19,267 bases of DNA, taken from contig CABUSL010000026.1 in assembly GCA_902494295.1 (NCBI GenBank), positions 1 to 19,267 on the forward strand. Reading direction: 5' to 3'. The stretch comes from an uncultured Collinsella sp. (GTDB lineage: Bacteria > Actinomycetota > Coriobacteriia > Coriobacteriales > Coriobacteriaceae). The notes under the pieces were generated by a model, which did no database searches, had not been told where the DNA came from, and saw only the letters and a list, made by a program, of their open reading frames with translations. Below, one piece after another: positions 8,318-15,512 of the stretch. The position numbers and the translations under genes were made by a program. How positions within the stretch are numbered: position 1 is the first letter of the stretch; the number at the start of each line of letters is the position of its first letter.

Positions 8318-9103
8318 TTACTTGTCCTCGAGATAACGCGAGAGGAACTCGCGGGTACGCTGGTGCTTGGGGTTGCCAAAGAGCTCCGCCGGCGCGGCGT
8401 CCTCGAGAACCACGCCCTTGTCCATAAAGACCACGCGGTCGGACACCGTGCGGGCAAAGGCCATCTCGTGCGTGACGACGACCATGGTCATGCCGTCGGC
8501 CGCGAGCTTGCGCATGACCTCGAGCACCTCGCCCACGATCTCGGGGTCGAGCGCGGAGGTCGGCTCGTCGAACAGCATGATCTGCGGATTCATGCATAGG
8601 GCACGAGCGATGGCAACGCGCTGCTTTTGGCCGCCGGACAGGCGACCCACGGCGGCGTGCGCGAACTTCTCGAGCCCCACGCTCGTCAGATGCTCCATCG
8701 CGACCTTCTCGGCCTCGGCCTTGCTCATCTTTTTGAGCGTGACGGGCGCGAGCGTGCAGTTGTCGAGCACATCCATGTTGTTGAACAGGTTAAAGCCCTG
8801 GAACACCATACCGATGTCCTCCCGCAGCTTGTTGATGTTGCAGCGCTCGGCCGTGAGATCCTGGCCGTGGAACCAGATGTGACCCGCGTCCGGGGTCTCG
8901 AGCAGGTTGAGGCAGCGCAGGAAGGTCGACTTGCCCGAACCCGAGGCGCCGATGATGGTGACGACCTCGCCGGGATTGACGGACAGGTCGATGCCCTTGA
9001 GTACCTCGAGCGAGCCGAAGCTCTTGCGCAGGCCCTCGACGCGGATGAGCGGCTCATTGGTCTGTGCGGCGGCCGCAACGCCGGTAATGGCGGTATCTGC
9101 CAT
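8318..9103 (-). CDS. Polar amino-acid ABC importer, ATP-binding protein
   Basis: Protein of 261 residues and the cytoplasmic motor of a PAAT-family (GlnQ/HisP-like) importer. Visible motifs: Walker A GASGSGKST (52-60), Q-loop Q102, signature LSGGQ (155-159), Walker B with D179 and E180, and switch H212. All catalytic residues are intact. ATG 9103 is chosen because GAGGAG precedes it by 7 nt; an upstream in-frame extension would run back into the permease gene. It follows the permease by 22 bp and is almost certainly cotranscribed with it. Family assignment is firm; the amino acid transported is not. Confidence 0.95.
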   Translation of the reverse strand: MADTAITGVAAAAQTNEPLIRVEGLRKSFGSLEVLKGIDLSVNPGEVVTIIGASGSGKSTFLRCLNLLETPDAGHIWFHGQDLTAERCNINKLREDIGMVFQGFNLFNNMDVLDNCTLAPVTLKKMSKAEAEKVAMEHLTSVGLEKFAHAAVGRLSGGQKQRVAIARALCMNPQIMLFDEPTSALDPEIVGEVLEVMRKLAADGMTMVVVTHEMAFARTVSDRVVFMDKGVVLEDAAPAELFGNPKHQRTREFLSRYLEDK

Positions 9104-9125
9104 GATGATTCTCCTCGTCTTGAGC

Positions 9126-10274
9126 CTAGTTGGAGCTGGGCAGCGTGACCGGAGCCTCGGCGCCGAGCTTTTTGCCAAAGGCCTCGAGCAGGCGGCTCGC
9201 CACAAGCGTCAGGATCAGGTAGACCACGAGCGCCACGCAGTAGACTTCCATCTGGCGGTAGTACACGCCGGCGACGGTGGTGGTGGCGTACATGAGGTCA
9301 AACACGCCGATGACCGAGAGCACCGACGAATCCTTGATGTTGATGATGAGCTCGTTGGTGAGCGCCGGAATCGCGTTTTTAATGCCCTGGGGGAACACGA
9401 CTTTGCGCATAGCTTGCCACTGCGACAGGCCCAGCGAGCGTGCTGCCTCGGCCTGGCCGGGATCGATGGACTCGATGCCGCCGCGCAGGACCTCCATCAT
9501 GTAGGCGGTGGAGTTGAGCGAGATGGTAACGAGGCCGGCGGTGAAGGTGCTCCAAATCTGGTTGGCCTGAGCGGTCTCGAAGCCCATGCCGCGCAAAACG
9601 GTGAAGCCCGCGTAATAGATGAGCAGGCCCTGGACCATCATGGGCGTGCCGCGCACGATGGTGGAGTAGATGGTCGCAAAGCCGCGGCCGATACTCTTAA
9701 AGAAGCGCACCAGGTCGTTATCCACGCGGTCGAAGGTCTGAATACGCAGGAACACAAAGAGCAGTGCCAGGAAGAATGCGATGACGGTGCCGAAGGTGGC
9801 AAGCGCGATGGTGATCTCGATACCGCGAATGAAGAAGTCGCCGCTCTTGTAGGTCATGTAGACCAGGCTCGACAAAAAGTCGCTGGGGTTGGAATCCGAG
9901 ACAATGCTCACCTGCACCAGGTCGATAAACGACATGACGCAGCGGTCGATAAAGAAAACTGCCGCGATGGCGACCACGACGTAGCTGCCTAAACGTGCTC
10001 CACGACGGAAACGCTCGGATGCGAACGGCGACTTTTCGCGATAGTCGCTCCAGTGCATAAGCTTGGTGACCAGCGCCGCCGCCGACACGACGAGCCACGC
10101 CCACAGGATTGCCCAAAGGCAATCTTGAAACACGCCCGTGGGAGCCAAGAAGCTCAGCGGTGTGGGGTTGCGCTGGCTAAACGCCAGGCCGAGCGCCGCG
10201 ATAACGCTCGTGCCCAGGTACACATAACGGTGGTCGGCCTTGATAAAGGAGGCCAGACGATTGATGGTTTTCAT
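9126..10274 (-). CDS. Polar amino-acid ABC importer, permease with N-terminal membrane extension
   Basis: Protein of 382 residues. The C-terminal part, about 148-365, is a His/Glu/Gln-type permease domain with the EAA loop at 276-300 (EAARSLGLSQ, then PQG), which docks on the ATPase. Typical members are near 220 residues. Here about 145 extra residues precede the core and carry three hydrophobic stretches (about 18-32, 49-69 and 95-117). The extension looks native and in frame, not a fusion artefact. ATG 10274 follows AGGGAGG by 4 nt, and 9 bp separate it from the receptor gene upstream. Confidence 0.93.
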   Translation of the reverse strand: MKTINRLASFIKADHRYVYLGTSVIAALGLAFSQRNPTPLSFLAPTGVFQDCLWAILWAWLVVSAAALVTKLMHWSDYREKSPFASERFRRGARLGSYVVVAIAAVFFIDRCVMSFIDLVQVSIVSDSNPSDFLSSLVYMTYKSGDFFIRGIEITIALATFGTVIAFFLALLFVFLRIQTFDRVDNDLVRFFKSIGRGFATIYSTIVRGTPMMVQGLLIYYAGFTVLRGMGFETAQANQIWSTFTAGLVTISLNSTAYMMEVLRGGIESIDPGQAEAARSLGLSQWQAMRKVVFPQGIKNAIPALTNELIINIKDSSVLSVIGVFDLMYATTTVAGVYYRQMEVYCVALVVYLILTLVASRLLEAFGKKLGAEAPVTLPSSN

Positions 10275-10283
10275 GCTGCCTCC

Positions 10284-11210
10284 CTATGCCGGCTGGCGGT
10301 CGAGGCACGCGTCCCACATTTGGTCGCGCTCCTCTTGGCTAATGCCCTTGAGTGTCTTGTCGATGAGCTTAAGGAGCTTGTCCGAGCCCTTGCGGCAGCC
10401 GACGTTTGCCGCGACCTCCTGCTTAAAGCCCTCGCCCTCGGCAAAATGAATGGGGACGATGCCCGGGTTTTGGGCCATATAGCCCTTCTCGTTCTCGGTG
10501 TTATAGGTCACGGCGTCGCACGTGCCCTGCAGCAGGTTCGAAAACACCGTGGGAACCGAATCGACCGGGTTCTTGTGGACAACGCCCGGAATCTCGTCGA
10601 TGACGGTATCGAGCATGGTGTCCTTTTGCCCGAGGACCGTAGCGCCGCTAAAATCGCTGAGCTTGGTCGCATTCTGGTAGGGCGAGCCCTCTTTTACGAA
10701 CAGGCCAAAGTAACCGATAAAGTACGGGTCGGAAAAGCCGACAGACTCCTCGCGCTCGGGCGTGGCGCTCATACCGGCGATGATGAGGTCGATCTGGCCG
10801 TTGTTGAGCGAGTCGATAAGGCCCGAGAAGCTCTGTTTGACGGCAACGGGCTCGCCGCCGAGGGCCTTGCAGACGATCTTGGCGATCTGCACGTCGTAAC
10901 CATCGGCATAGGCGCCCTGCACGTTGTCGATGGGGATGGTGTACTCGCTGGCTTCGGAGACCTGCCAGTTGTACGGGGCGTAGGCCGCCTCCATGCCGAT
11001 ACGGATCTTGTCCTTGCCGATCACGGAATCGGACAGGTCGTCGCGACCGCCGCCCGTCGTGGGCTGAACTACTTCCAGCGTGGAGGGACGCTGGCAACCG
11101 GCAAGTGCGCCGGCGACGACAGAAGCGCTCGCAGCGAGAGCGCTACCCAAAAAGATGCGACGGCTGCATATCGGCTGTGGATGCGCGTCGCGTTGATGGG
11201 GAGAATGCAT
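10284..11210 (-). CDS. Amino-acid ABC importer, substrate-binding lipoprotein (Tat-type signal)
   Basis: Protein of 308 residues, SBP_bac_3 family. The N-terminus carries a twin-arginine motif (SRRIFLG, 16-22), a hydrophobic stretch and a lipobox ending LAGC with C39 as the lipid-modified residue. It should therefore be exported folded and anchored to the outer face of the membrane. The mature part has family landmarks: GMEAAYAPYNW, GYDVQIAK, and SATPEREESVGFSDPY at about 148-163. GGAAGG lies 6 nt before ATG 11210. It is the first gene of the importer-peptidase operon. The ligand is probably a polar amino acid or a cystine-like compound; sequence alone does not decide. Confidence 0.93.
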   Translation of the reverse strand: MHSPHQRDAHPQPICSRRIFLGSALAASASVVAGALAGCQRPSTLEVVQPTTGGGRDDLSDSVIGKDKIRIGMEAAYAPYNWQVSEASEYTIPIDNVQGAYADGYDVQIAKIVCKALGGEPVAVKQSFSGLIDSLNNGQIDLIIAGMSATPEREESVGFSDPYFIGYFGLFVKEGSPYQNATKLSDFSGATVLGQKDTMLDTVIDEIPGVVHKNPVDSVPTVFSNLLQGTCDAVTYNTENEKGYMAQNPGIVPIHFAEGEGFKQEVAANVGCRKGSDKLLKLIDKTLKGISQEERDQMWDACLDRQPA

Positions 11211-11348
11211 AATCTGCCTTCCCTGTTGAATCGTATGCTGACGACTTAACAGGATATACGCCAGCGACCAGCAGCGCAGTACAAGCTCGAAAAATTAATA
11301 GACACACGGTAGTCATTGGGAGCGTCGATGTTTTGGCAATGCCAGCGA

Positions 11349-11448
11349 GCGCCGCCCAGAGCAAACAAGTTGGCATGAAAAAGGCAAGGCATAGACCTTC
11401 TGGTCATGCCATGCCTTTTGAATGACAAATTGTCGCTCTGGGCGGCGC
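11349..11448. repeat. 100-bp inverted-repeat element around a terminator
   Basis: GCGCCGCCCAGAGC (11349-11362) and its perfect complement GCTCTGGGCGGCGC (11435-11448) enclose a second, inner hairpin at 11379-11419. The flanks between the two (around 11361-11377 and 11422-11437) are also partly complementary, so the whole 100 bp can fold as one long imperfect stem. It lies between the epimerase-like gene and the importer operon. I see no recognisable promoter or gene in the remaining 11211-11348. Confidence 0.6.
11379..11419 (-). terminator. Intrinsic terminator after the LacX-like gene
   Basis: Read on the minus strand, an AAAAGGCA / TGCCTTTT stem continues inward through GGCAT / ATGCC and GACC / GGTC (one mismatch, one bulge) to a 4-nt loop, and ends in a T-run. 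It is about 70 bp past the epimerase-like stop codon and upstream of the importer, so it should end that transcript. Confidence 0.7.
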
Positions 11449-11490
11449 GCAGCGTCGACCGGTCCGTCGTTCGTTAGAACGGCGGAACCT

Positions 11491-12384
11491 CTAGAGCAGG
11501 GTAACGCTAAAGCTGCGAACGTCCGTCTCACCCGGTGCCAAGGTAATGGTGTTGACCTTGTGCTCAAAGACGTCGTCCTCGGTGTCCATGGTGGTATGAC
11601 CGGTCCAGGGCTCGAGCGCCACAAACGGGGCATCGTTGGCGGCAGACCACACGCCAATGTACTTAAAGCCCTCAAAGTCGATCTTGACGCCGTGGCCCGA
11701 CTTACGGCCGCGCAGCGTGAGCGTGGAGCCCGGGGTATCGGTGAACATGATGGCGTCGTTATCGAAGCTGCGGTGCGTGATGGGCAGCACGTCCGAGTTA
11801 TCAGGAGCCTTGTAACTACCCTCGAACGTCATAAGACCGTCGGGCGTGATGATGGGAGCCTCGTTCGTCCAAGCCTCGGTAAACGCCAGCTCGTAATCCT
11901 CGAATGCCTCGTCCTCGGCACCGGGAGCCGGTACGTTAAACGCGGGGTGGCCGCCCACCGAGAACGGCAGGTCCACGTCGCCGGTATTGGTGACGGCAAA
12001 GGTCTGCGTGAGGGTGGAATCGCCGGTCAAGGCATAGGTCATGTTGAGCTTAAAGTGGAACGGGAACGCCTTGAGCGACTCGGGCGTATCGGTGATCTCG
12101 TACGTTACCGAGGAGCCGTCCTCCGAAACCTCGACCAGCTTGTGCTCGACAATGCGCGCGAGTCCGTGGCGCGGCATCTCGCAGGTGCCGGCCGCAGACG
12201 TTGCCGTGTTGTTGCGCAGCGAGCCCACAATGGGGAACAGGATGGGCGCGTGCTTGCCCCAAAAGGCGGGGTCGCCCTGCCACAGATACTCGTTGCCGTT
12301 GAGGGCAAGGCTCGTGAGCTGGGCGCCCATGGAATCGATGGCCGCGGTGAGGCCGCCGCGCTTGATAGTAGTGACGGTAGACAT
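11491..12384 (-). CDS. Aldose 1-epimerase-like protein (LacX type)
   Basis: Protein of 297 residues with the galactose-mutarotase fold. LacX-type landmarks are present: NEYLWQGDP (31-39), APILFPIVGSL (46-56), MPRHGLAR (H73), GGHPAFN (H146) and ALEPWTGHT (E258). H73, H146 and E258 are the likely catalytic pair and base. The family interconverts alpha and beta anomers of hexoses, or binds a related phosphosugar; the substrate of the LacX branch is not settled. ATG 12384 is preceded by GGAGG with 7-nt spacing; an upstream ATG at 12408 has no such site. No sugar operon surrounds it here. Confidence 0.88.
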   Translation of the reverse strand: MSTVTTIKRGGLTAAIDSMGAQLTSLALNGNEYLWQGDPAFWGKHAPILFPIVGSLRNNTATSAAGTCEMPRHGLARIVEHKLVEVSEDGSSVTYEITDTPESLKAFPFHFKLNMTYALTGDSTLTQTFAVTNTGDVDLPFSVGGHPAFNVPAPGAEDEAFEDYELAFTEAWTNEAPIITPDGLMTFEGSYKAPDNSDVLPITHRSFDNDAIMFTDTPGSTLTLRGRKSGHGVKIDFEGFKYIGVWSAANDAPFVALEPWTGHTTMDTEDDVFEHKVNTITLAPGETDVRSFSVTLL

Positions 12385-12404
12385 GCTACTTCCTCCAAAG
12401 GTAA

Positions 12405-12427
12405 ACAATAGTGTCGAGGGCTATTGT
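12405..12427. promoter_or_regulatory. 7-bp inverted repeat upstream of LacX-like gene, candidate operator
   Basis: ACAATAG and CTATTGT are separated by 9 nt, 20-45 bp upstream of the epimerase-like start codon. The place and AT content suit a repressor site or promoter element, but no regulator gene is adjacent. Weak evidence. Confidence 0.3.
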
Positions 12428-12497
12428 CCCACTCTTGGCGGCGGGACGGGACGGCAGGCGATTATTGAGTAGCCATAGCGGAATGAGCGGCGAGCGC

Positions 12498-13364
12498 CTA
12501 CTGGGTATCTACGTAAAGGTCGAACCCGCCCTGCGGTGTGGTGTCGACCGTGTCGGGCGCCTGTGAGTTAAAGTTCACGGGGACCATGCGCTTTGAGGCA
12601 CGGAAGCGCGTGCCGTCGGTGGCGACGGGCGGTTCATCGACGGTGAGCTCGTAGTCGCCGGGCTTAAGCTCGATGCCGTCACCAGCGGAATTGACGTATT
12701 GATACTCGTCAATCGTCTGCCCTTTGAGCGTGCGCCCCACGATGTGGATGAGCATTTGGCTGTCGCCGCGCGCGGTGTCCCACGTCGCGCCGTCCTTGAC
12801 CTCGACCGACACATGTACCGAGCGCGTGCGGCCGAGCGATTGCTCGACAGACATCTCGACCTTGGCGGCGTCTTTTCGCTGCTGCTCGACATGGCTCCAG
12901 ACGTTTCCAATTACCGAGCAGGCGATAACGCCGGCCATAAAGGCGATAAGGATGGGGCCGAGCGGCGAGCGGCGTCCTGCATCTTCCTCGCGAGACAGAT
13001 TGGGGCGACGTGTGGGTGCGGGCGCCTGAGCGCCCTGCGAGGGCACGTCGAGAATGCTGAAGGATGCCGTGCTGTCGGGATCGATAGTGTGGCGCGGCTG
13101 CGGGGTCTTTGCCGGCGAGATCGACATGTCGGCTGGCTCGCCGAGCGTGGCCGTAGCGTCGGCCTTGGCCTCGTCTGCCTCGGCCTGGGCCCAAGCTTGT
13201 TCGAAGGTCAGGGGCTCGACGGGGTCGAGGGCGGCGTCCGAGTCGGCGGCGGCGTTGCCGGTCTCGTCCTCGTCGCTCGACACGTCACGCGGCGCGGGCT
13301 CGTCCCACCCCTCGTCCGGAGCCTCACCCTCGCTATACCACCATTCAAAGTTATCGATATCCAT
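12498..13364 (-). CDS. Single-pass membrane protein of unknown function
   Basis: Protein of 288 residues, not recognised. Residues 1-132 are acidic, rich in Ala, Asp and Glu, and look disordered. One membrane helix spans about 136-155, preceded by GRR, so the N-terminus should be inside. The outer part has a predicted short coiled stretch (157-175) and then a beta-rich domain of about 110 residues with an ELKPGDYELTVDEPP segment (232-246), reminiscent of Ig-like or Gly-Asp-Tyr-type extracellular folds. ATG 13364 has AAGGGG upstream, inside a GGGGCGCCCC palindrome. It precedes the LacX-like gene by 113 bp in the same direction. Confidence 0.8.
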   Translation of the reverse strand: MDIDNFEWWYSEGEAPDEGWDEPAPRDVSSDEDETGNAAADSDAALDPVEPLTFEQAWAQAEADEAKADATATLGEPADMSISPAKTPQPRHTIDPDSTASFSILDVPSQGAQAPAPTRRPNLSREEDAGRRSPLGPILIAFMAGVIACSVIGNVWSHVEQQRKDAAKVEMSVEQSLGRTRSVHVSVEVKDGATWDTARGDSQMLIHIVGRTLKGQTIDEYQYVNSAGDGIELKPGDYELTVDEPPVATDGTRFRASKRMVPVNFNSQAPDTVDTTPQGGFDLYVDTQ

Positions 13365-13450
13365 ACGGGGCGCCCCTTAGGCCTCGCAAATAAACACTCG
13401 CTAGTCTTATACCCCCAGACGACACCGAAGCTCACCCGCGCCGGACACGA

Positions 13451-13515
13451 AAACCGTCACAACATTCGACGCTTTTCCTCGAATTCGAGATTTTCATCGA
13501 ATGTTGTGATGGTTT
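13451..13515. repeat. 65-bp palindromic element with an inner palindrome
   Basis: AAACCGTCACAACATTCGA (13451-13469) pairs with 13497-13515 over 19 positions with a single C/T difference that still allows G-U pairing. In the middle lies a second, perfect 12-bp palindrome CTCGAATTCGAG (13478-13489). The element sits between divergent genes, so it is not needed as a terminator. It may be a dispersed repeat or a regulatory site. Confidence 0.75.
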
Positions 13516-13535
13516 GGGCGACTGGCCGGCAGCGC

Positions 13536-13568
13536 AATGTGACAAAGGGACTGCCCCTTTGTCACATT
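13536..13568. repeat. 33-bp hairpin repeat (14-bp perfect arms)
   Basis: AATGTGACAAAGGG, loop ACTGC, then the exact complement CCCTTTGTCACATT. It lies 58 bp before the MFS start codon and 20 bp after the larger palindrome. Half of the same motif (CCCTTTGTC followed by GCAT) recurs at 6804-6816, just after the peptidase stop. Confidence 0.75.
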
Positions 13569-13582
13569 CTGTTAGAGTTGCA

Positions 13583-13595
13583 GGGATTGAATCCC
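13583..13595. promoter_or_regulatory. 13-bp palindrome before the MFS gene, candidate operator
   Basis: GGGATT, one central base and AATCCC, 30 bp before the MFS start codon. It lies between a TTGCAG and a TATCAA hexamer spaced 15 nt apart, which is too short for a confident promoter. Role inferred only from position. Confidence 0.25.
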
Positions 13596-13625
13596 GCTTA
13601 TCAATGCGACATTGGAGTGACAACC

Positions 13626-14867
13626 TTGATCGCCGCAACCACGCCTAAAAGTAAGTCAACCGCCGCCGCGCTCTCCCCTGCGCGCACCAAGCTCTGTCTG
13701 GCGCTGCTCGTGCTGTTGGGATTCTCGCTCGGCTGCTCCGAGTTCGTGGTCATCGGCATCGAAAGTGACTTGGCGACGGAACTCGGCGTATCACTTGCTA
13801 CTGCGGGCCAGCTCATCAGCGTGTTCGCGCTCGTCTACGCCATCGCTACGCCGACGCTTGCGCTCAGCACGGGCCGTTTTCGCCGCTACCAGCTGCTGGT
13901 GTGCTATAGCATCGTCTTTGTGCTCGGCAACCTGGTTATGGCGTTGGCGCCCAACTTCCAGGTGCTCTTTATCTCGCGCATTGTCCTGGGCTCCGTCTCG
14001 GGCGCACTGCTCGCCGTGGGCGTGACGTACATCCCTGAGCTTCTGTCCCCGCAGCAAACTTCGCTTGCCATCTCGGTAGTATATGGTGCGTTTTCCGTGG
14101 CGATGGTCTTTGTGACCTCGATCGGTAAGTTTGTGGCCGACACGCTCGACTGGCACGTTGCCATGTACGGCGCGCTGACCTTTGCCGTTTTGATCTGCGG
14201 AGCGCTCGTGGCGTTTATGCCGCGCGCTGGGCAAACCGACGAGCCCGCCACCTTTCGCGAGCAGGCGAGTCTGCTGCGCGAGCCGAGTATCATCACCGGC
14301 ATGCTTATCTTTTTGTTTGGCGTGGGCTCGGTCTATGTGTTCTACGGCTACGTGACGCCTTATCTTGAGCAGGTGCTGGGCATGGGCACGGTCGAAGCCA
14401 GTACCACGCTTATGGCCTACGGCGTGTTCTGCCTGATCTCGAACATCCTGGGCGGATGGATCGATGCGCGCTTTGGCATGAAGGCGCTGCTTGTGACGTT
14501 TGTGCTGCAGGCGGCGGCATTGTTTGGGCTGTTTGCCGCAGGCGCTGCCATGCCGTTCGCACTTGTCTTTGTCTTTAGCCTGGCGATGCTCATGTACCTG
14601 TTCTCGGTCTCGTGCATCACGCACTTTATGGATGTGGCACGCAGCCGCCACCCCAAGTCGATGGTGCTCGCAAGCTCGGTGGAGCCCATGGCGTTTAACG
14701 TCGGCATCTCGTTTGGCACTGCGGTGGGCGGCGCCGTGGTAAGCGGAGTTGGTATTGCATACGTAGGCGCAGTGGGCGCCGCGTTCTCGCTTGTGGCCTG
14801 GGCACTCACGCTGGTGACGATTAAGCTGGCACGTTGGGAGCGCAAGCGGGCGAGGGCGCAAGTATAG
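13626..14867 (+). CDS. MFS exporter, DHA1 (AraJ/PbuE-like) family
   Basis: Protein of 413 residues with about 12 hydrophobic helices, the usual length for the family. The first helices carry DHA1 landmarks: GCSEFVVIGIESDLATELGVS (about 36-56, read in parts) and TAGQLISVFALVYAIATPTL (59-78), then STGRFRR in the loop between helices 2 and 3. The family exports sugars, purine nucleosides or drugs by proton antiport. I start at TTG 13626, 8 nt after GGAG; GTG 13617 is in frame but lacks a ribosome binding site. The frame stays open far upstream through the palindromes and an opposing gene, which is not coding. The phosphatase gene follows at 46 bp. Confidence 0.9.
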   Translation: MIAATTPKSKSTAAALSPARTKLCLALLVLLGFSLGCSEFVVIGIESDLATELGVSLATAGQLISVFALVYAIATPTLALSTGRFRRYQLLVCYSIVFVLGNLVMALAPNFQVLFISRIVLGSVSGALLAVGVTYIPELLSPQQTSLAISVVYGAFSVAMVFVTSIGKFVADTLDWHVAMYGALTFAVLICGALVAFMPRAGQTDEPATFREQASLLREPSIITGMLIFLFGVGSVYVFYGYVTPYLEQVLGMGTVEASTTLMAYGVFCLISNILGGWIDARFGMKALLVTFVLQAAALFGLFAAGAAMPFALVFVFSLAMLMYLFSVSCITHFMDVARSRHPKSMVLASSVEPMAFNVGISFGTAVGGAVVSGVGIAYVGAVGAAFSLVAWALTLVTIKLARWERKRARAQV

Positions 14868-14913
14868 GCGCGATAATAGAGCCCATCGATACCGATTGAA
14901 AAGGAAACCGCTC

Positions 14914-15360
14914 ATGCAACGCATTCTTTTTATCTGCCACGGGAATATCTGTCGCTCGACGATGGCTGAGTCGGTGTTTACCGAGCTGGTGCGCCGTGCT
15001 GGGCGCGAGGCAAAGTTCACTATTGATTCTGCCGCAACCTCGACCGAGGAGATTGGCAACCCGCCACACCATGGAACCGTTGCCAAGCTGCGCGAGGTCG
15101 GGATTCCCGTGGTTGATCACCGCGCGCGTCAGGTGCGACGCGCAGAGTATGGTGACTGGGACCACATTGTCTATATGGATGCCGAGAACGCGCGCGGTCT
15201 GCGTCGCATTTTTGGCAGCGATCCCGATGGCAAGACCTCACGCCTGCTCGATTGGACCGATCATCCCGGCGACGTGGCCGATCCCTGGTACACCGGCAAC
15301 TTCGATGCCACCTACCGCGATGTGCTCGCCGGCTGCACGGCCATGCTCGAGCAGTTATAG
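14914..15360 (+). CDS. Low-molecular-weight protein-tyrosine phosphatase
   Basis: Protein of 148 residues, normal family length. The P-loop is at the N-terminus: CHGNICRS with nucleophile C8 and R14. The general acid is D123 in the ADPWYTG segment. All catalytic residues are present, so it should remove phosphate from phosphotyrosine (or phosphoarginine) in the cytoplasm. ATG 14914 follows AAAGGA by about 9 nt; a TTG 18 bp earlier in frame would add six residues but disrupts the usual start. It is probably cotranscribed with the MFS gene. No tyrosine kinase or exopolysaccharide genes are visible nearby. Confidence 0.93.
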   Translation: MQRILFICHGNICRSTMAESVFTELVRRAGREAKFTIDSAATSTEEIGNPPHHGTVAKLREVGIPVVDHRARQVRRAEYGDWDHIVYMDAENARGLRRIFGSDPDGKTSRLLDWTDHPGDVADPWYTGNFDATYRDVLAGCTAMLEQL

Positions 15361-15402
15361 GCAAGCGAGCACGCGGACGCACGTGCCACGCCATCGGCAT
15401 AA

Positions 15403-15472
15403 AACGAGCGTGGATAATCTCCCACTTTGAGCGTTCAAGCGCGCTCTAAACGGGAGAAAATCCTCGCTCGTT
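15403..15472. terminator. Three-tier inverted repeat between convergent genes, likely bidirectional terminator
   Basis: Four nested pairs line up on one axis: AACGAGCG / CGCTCGTT (15403-15410, 15465-15472), GGAT / ATCC (15412-15415, 15460-15463), TCTCCC / GGGAGA (15418-15423, 15452-15457) and GAGCG / CGCTC (15429-15433, 15442-15446). The element lies between the ends of the phosphatase gene and the cysteine-rich protein gene. T-rich bases follow on the plus strand (TTATCTTT). It probably stops transcription from both sides. Confidence 0.6.
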
Positions 15473-15512
15473 ATCTTTAAGGTGGAAAACCTCGCTCGAT
15501 TGATTCGCTCGA

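Noticed and set aside
6764..8599. 611-codon plus-strand frame opposite the peptidase and ATPase
   Set aside because: It lies antisense to two genes with intact catalytic motifs and shows no motifs or ribosome binding site.
10053..12411. Plus-strand frames of 398 and 329 codons
   Set aside because: Shadows of the permease, receptor and LacX-like genes, which have clear domains on the minus strand.
13580..13598. tRNA T-arm-like GGGATTGAATCCC
   Set aside because: No acceptor, D or anticodon arms nearby; it is only a short palindrome.
12699..13625. N-terminal extension of the MFS frame by over 300 codons
   Set aside because: It crosses the opposing membrane protein gene and two palindromes; the ribosome binding site and family length support a start at 13626.
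13791..15086. 431-codon minus-strand frame opposite the MFS gene
   Set aside because: His/Arg/Asp-rich shadow of a well-defined 12-helix transporter.
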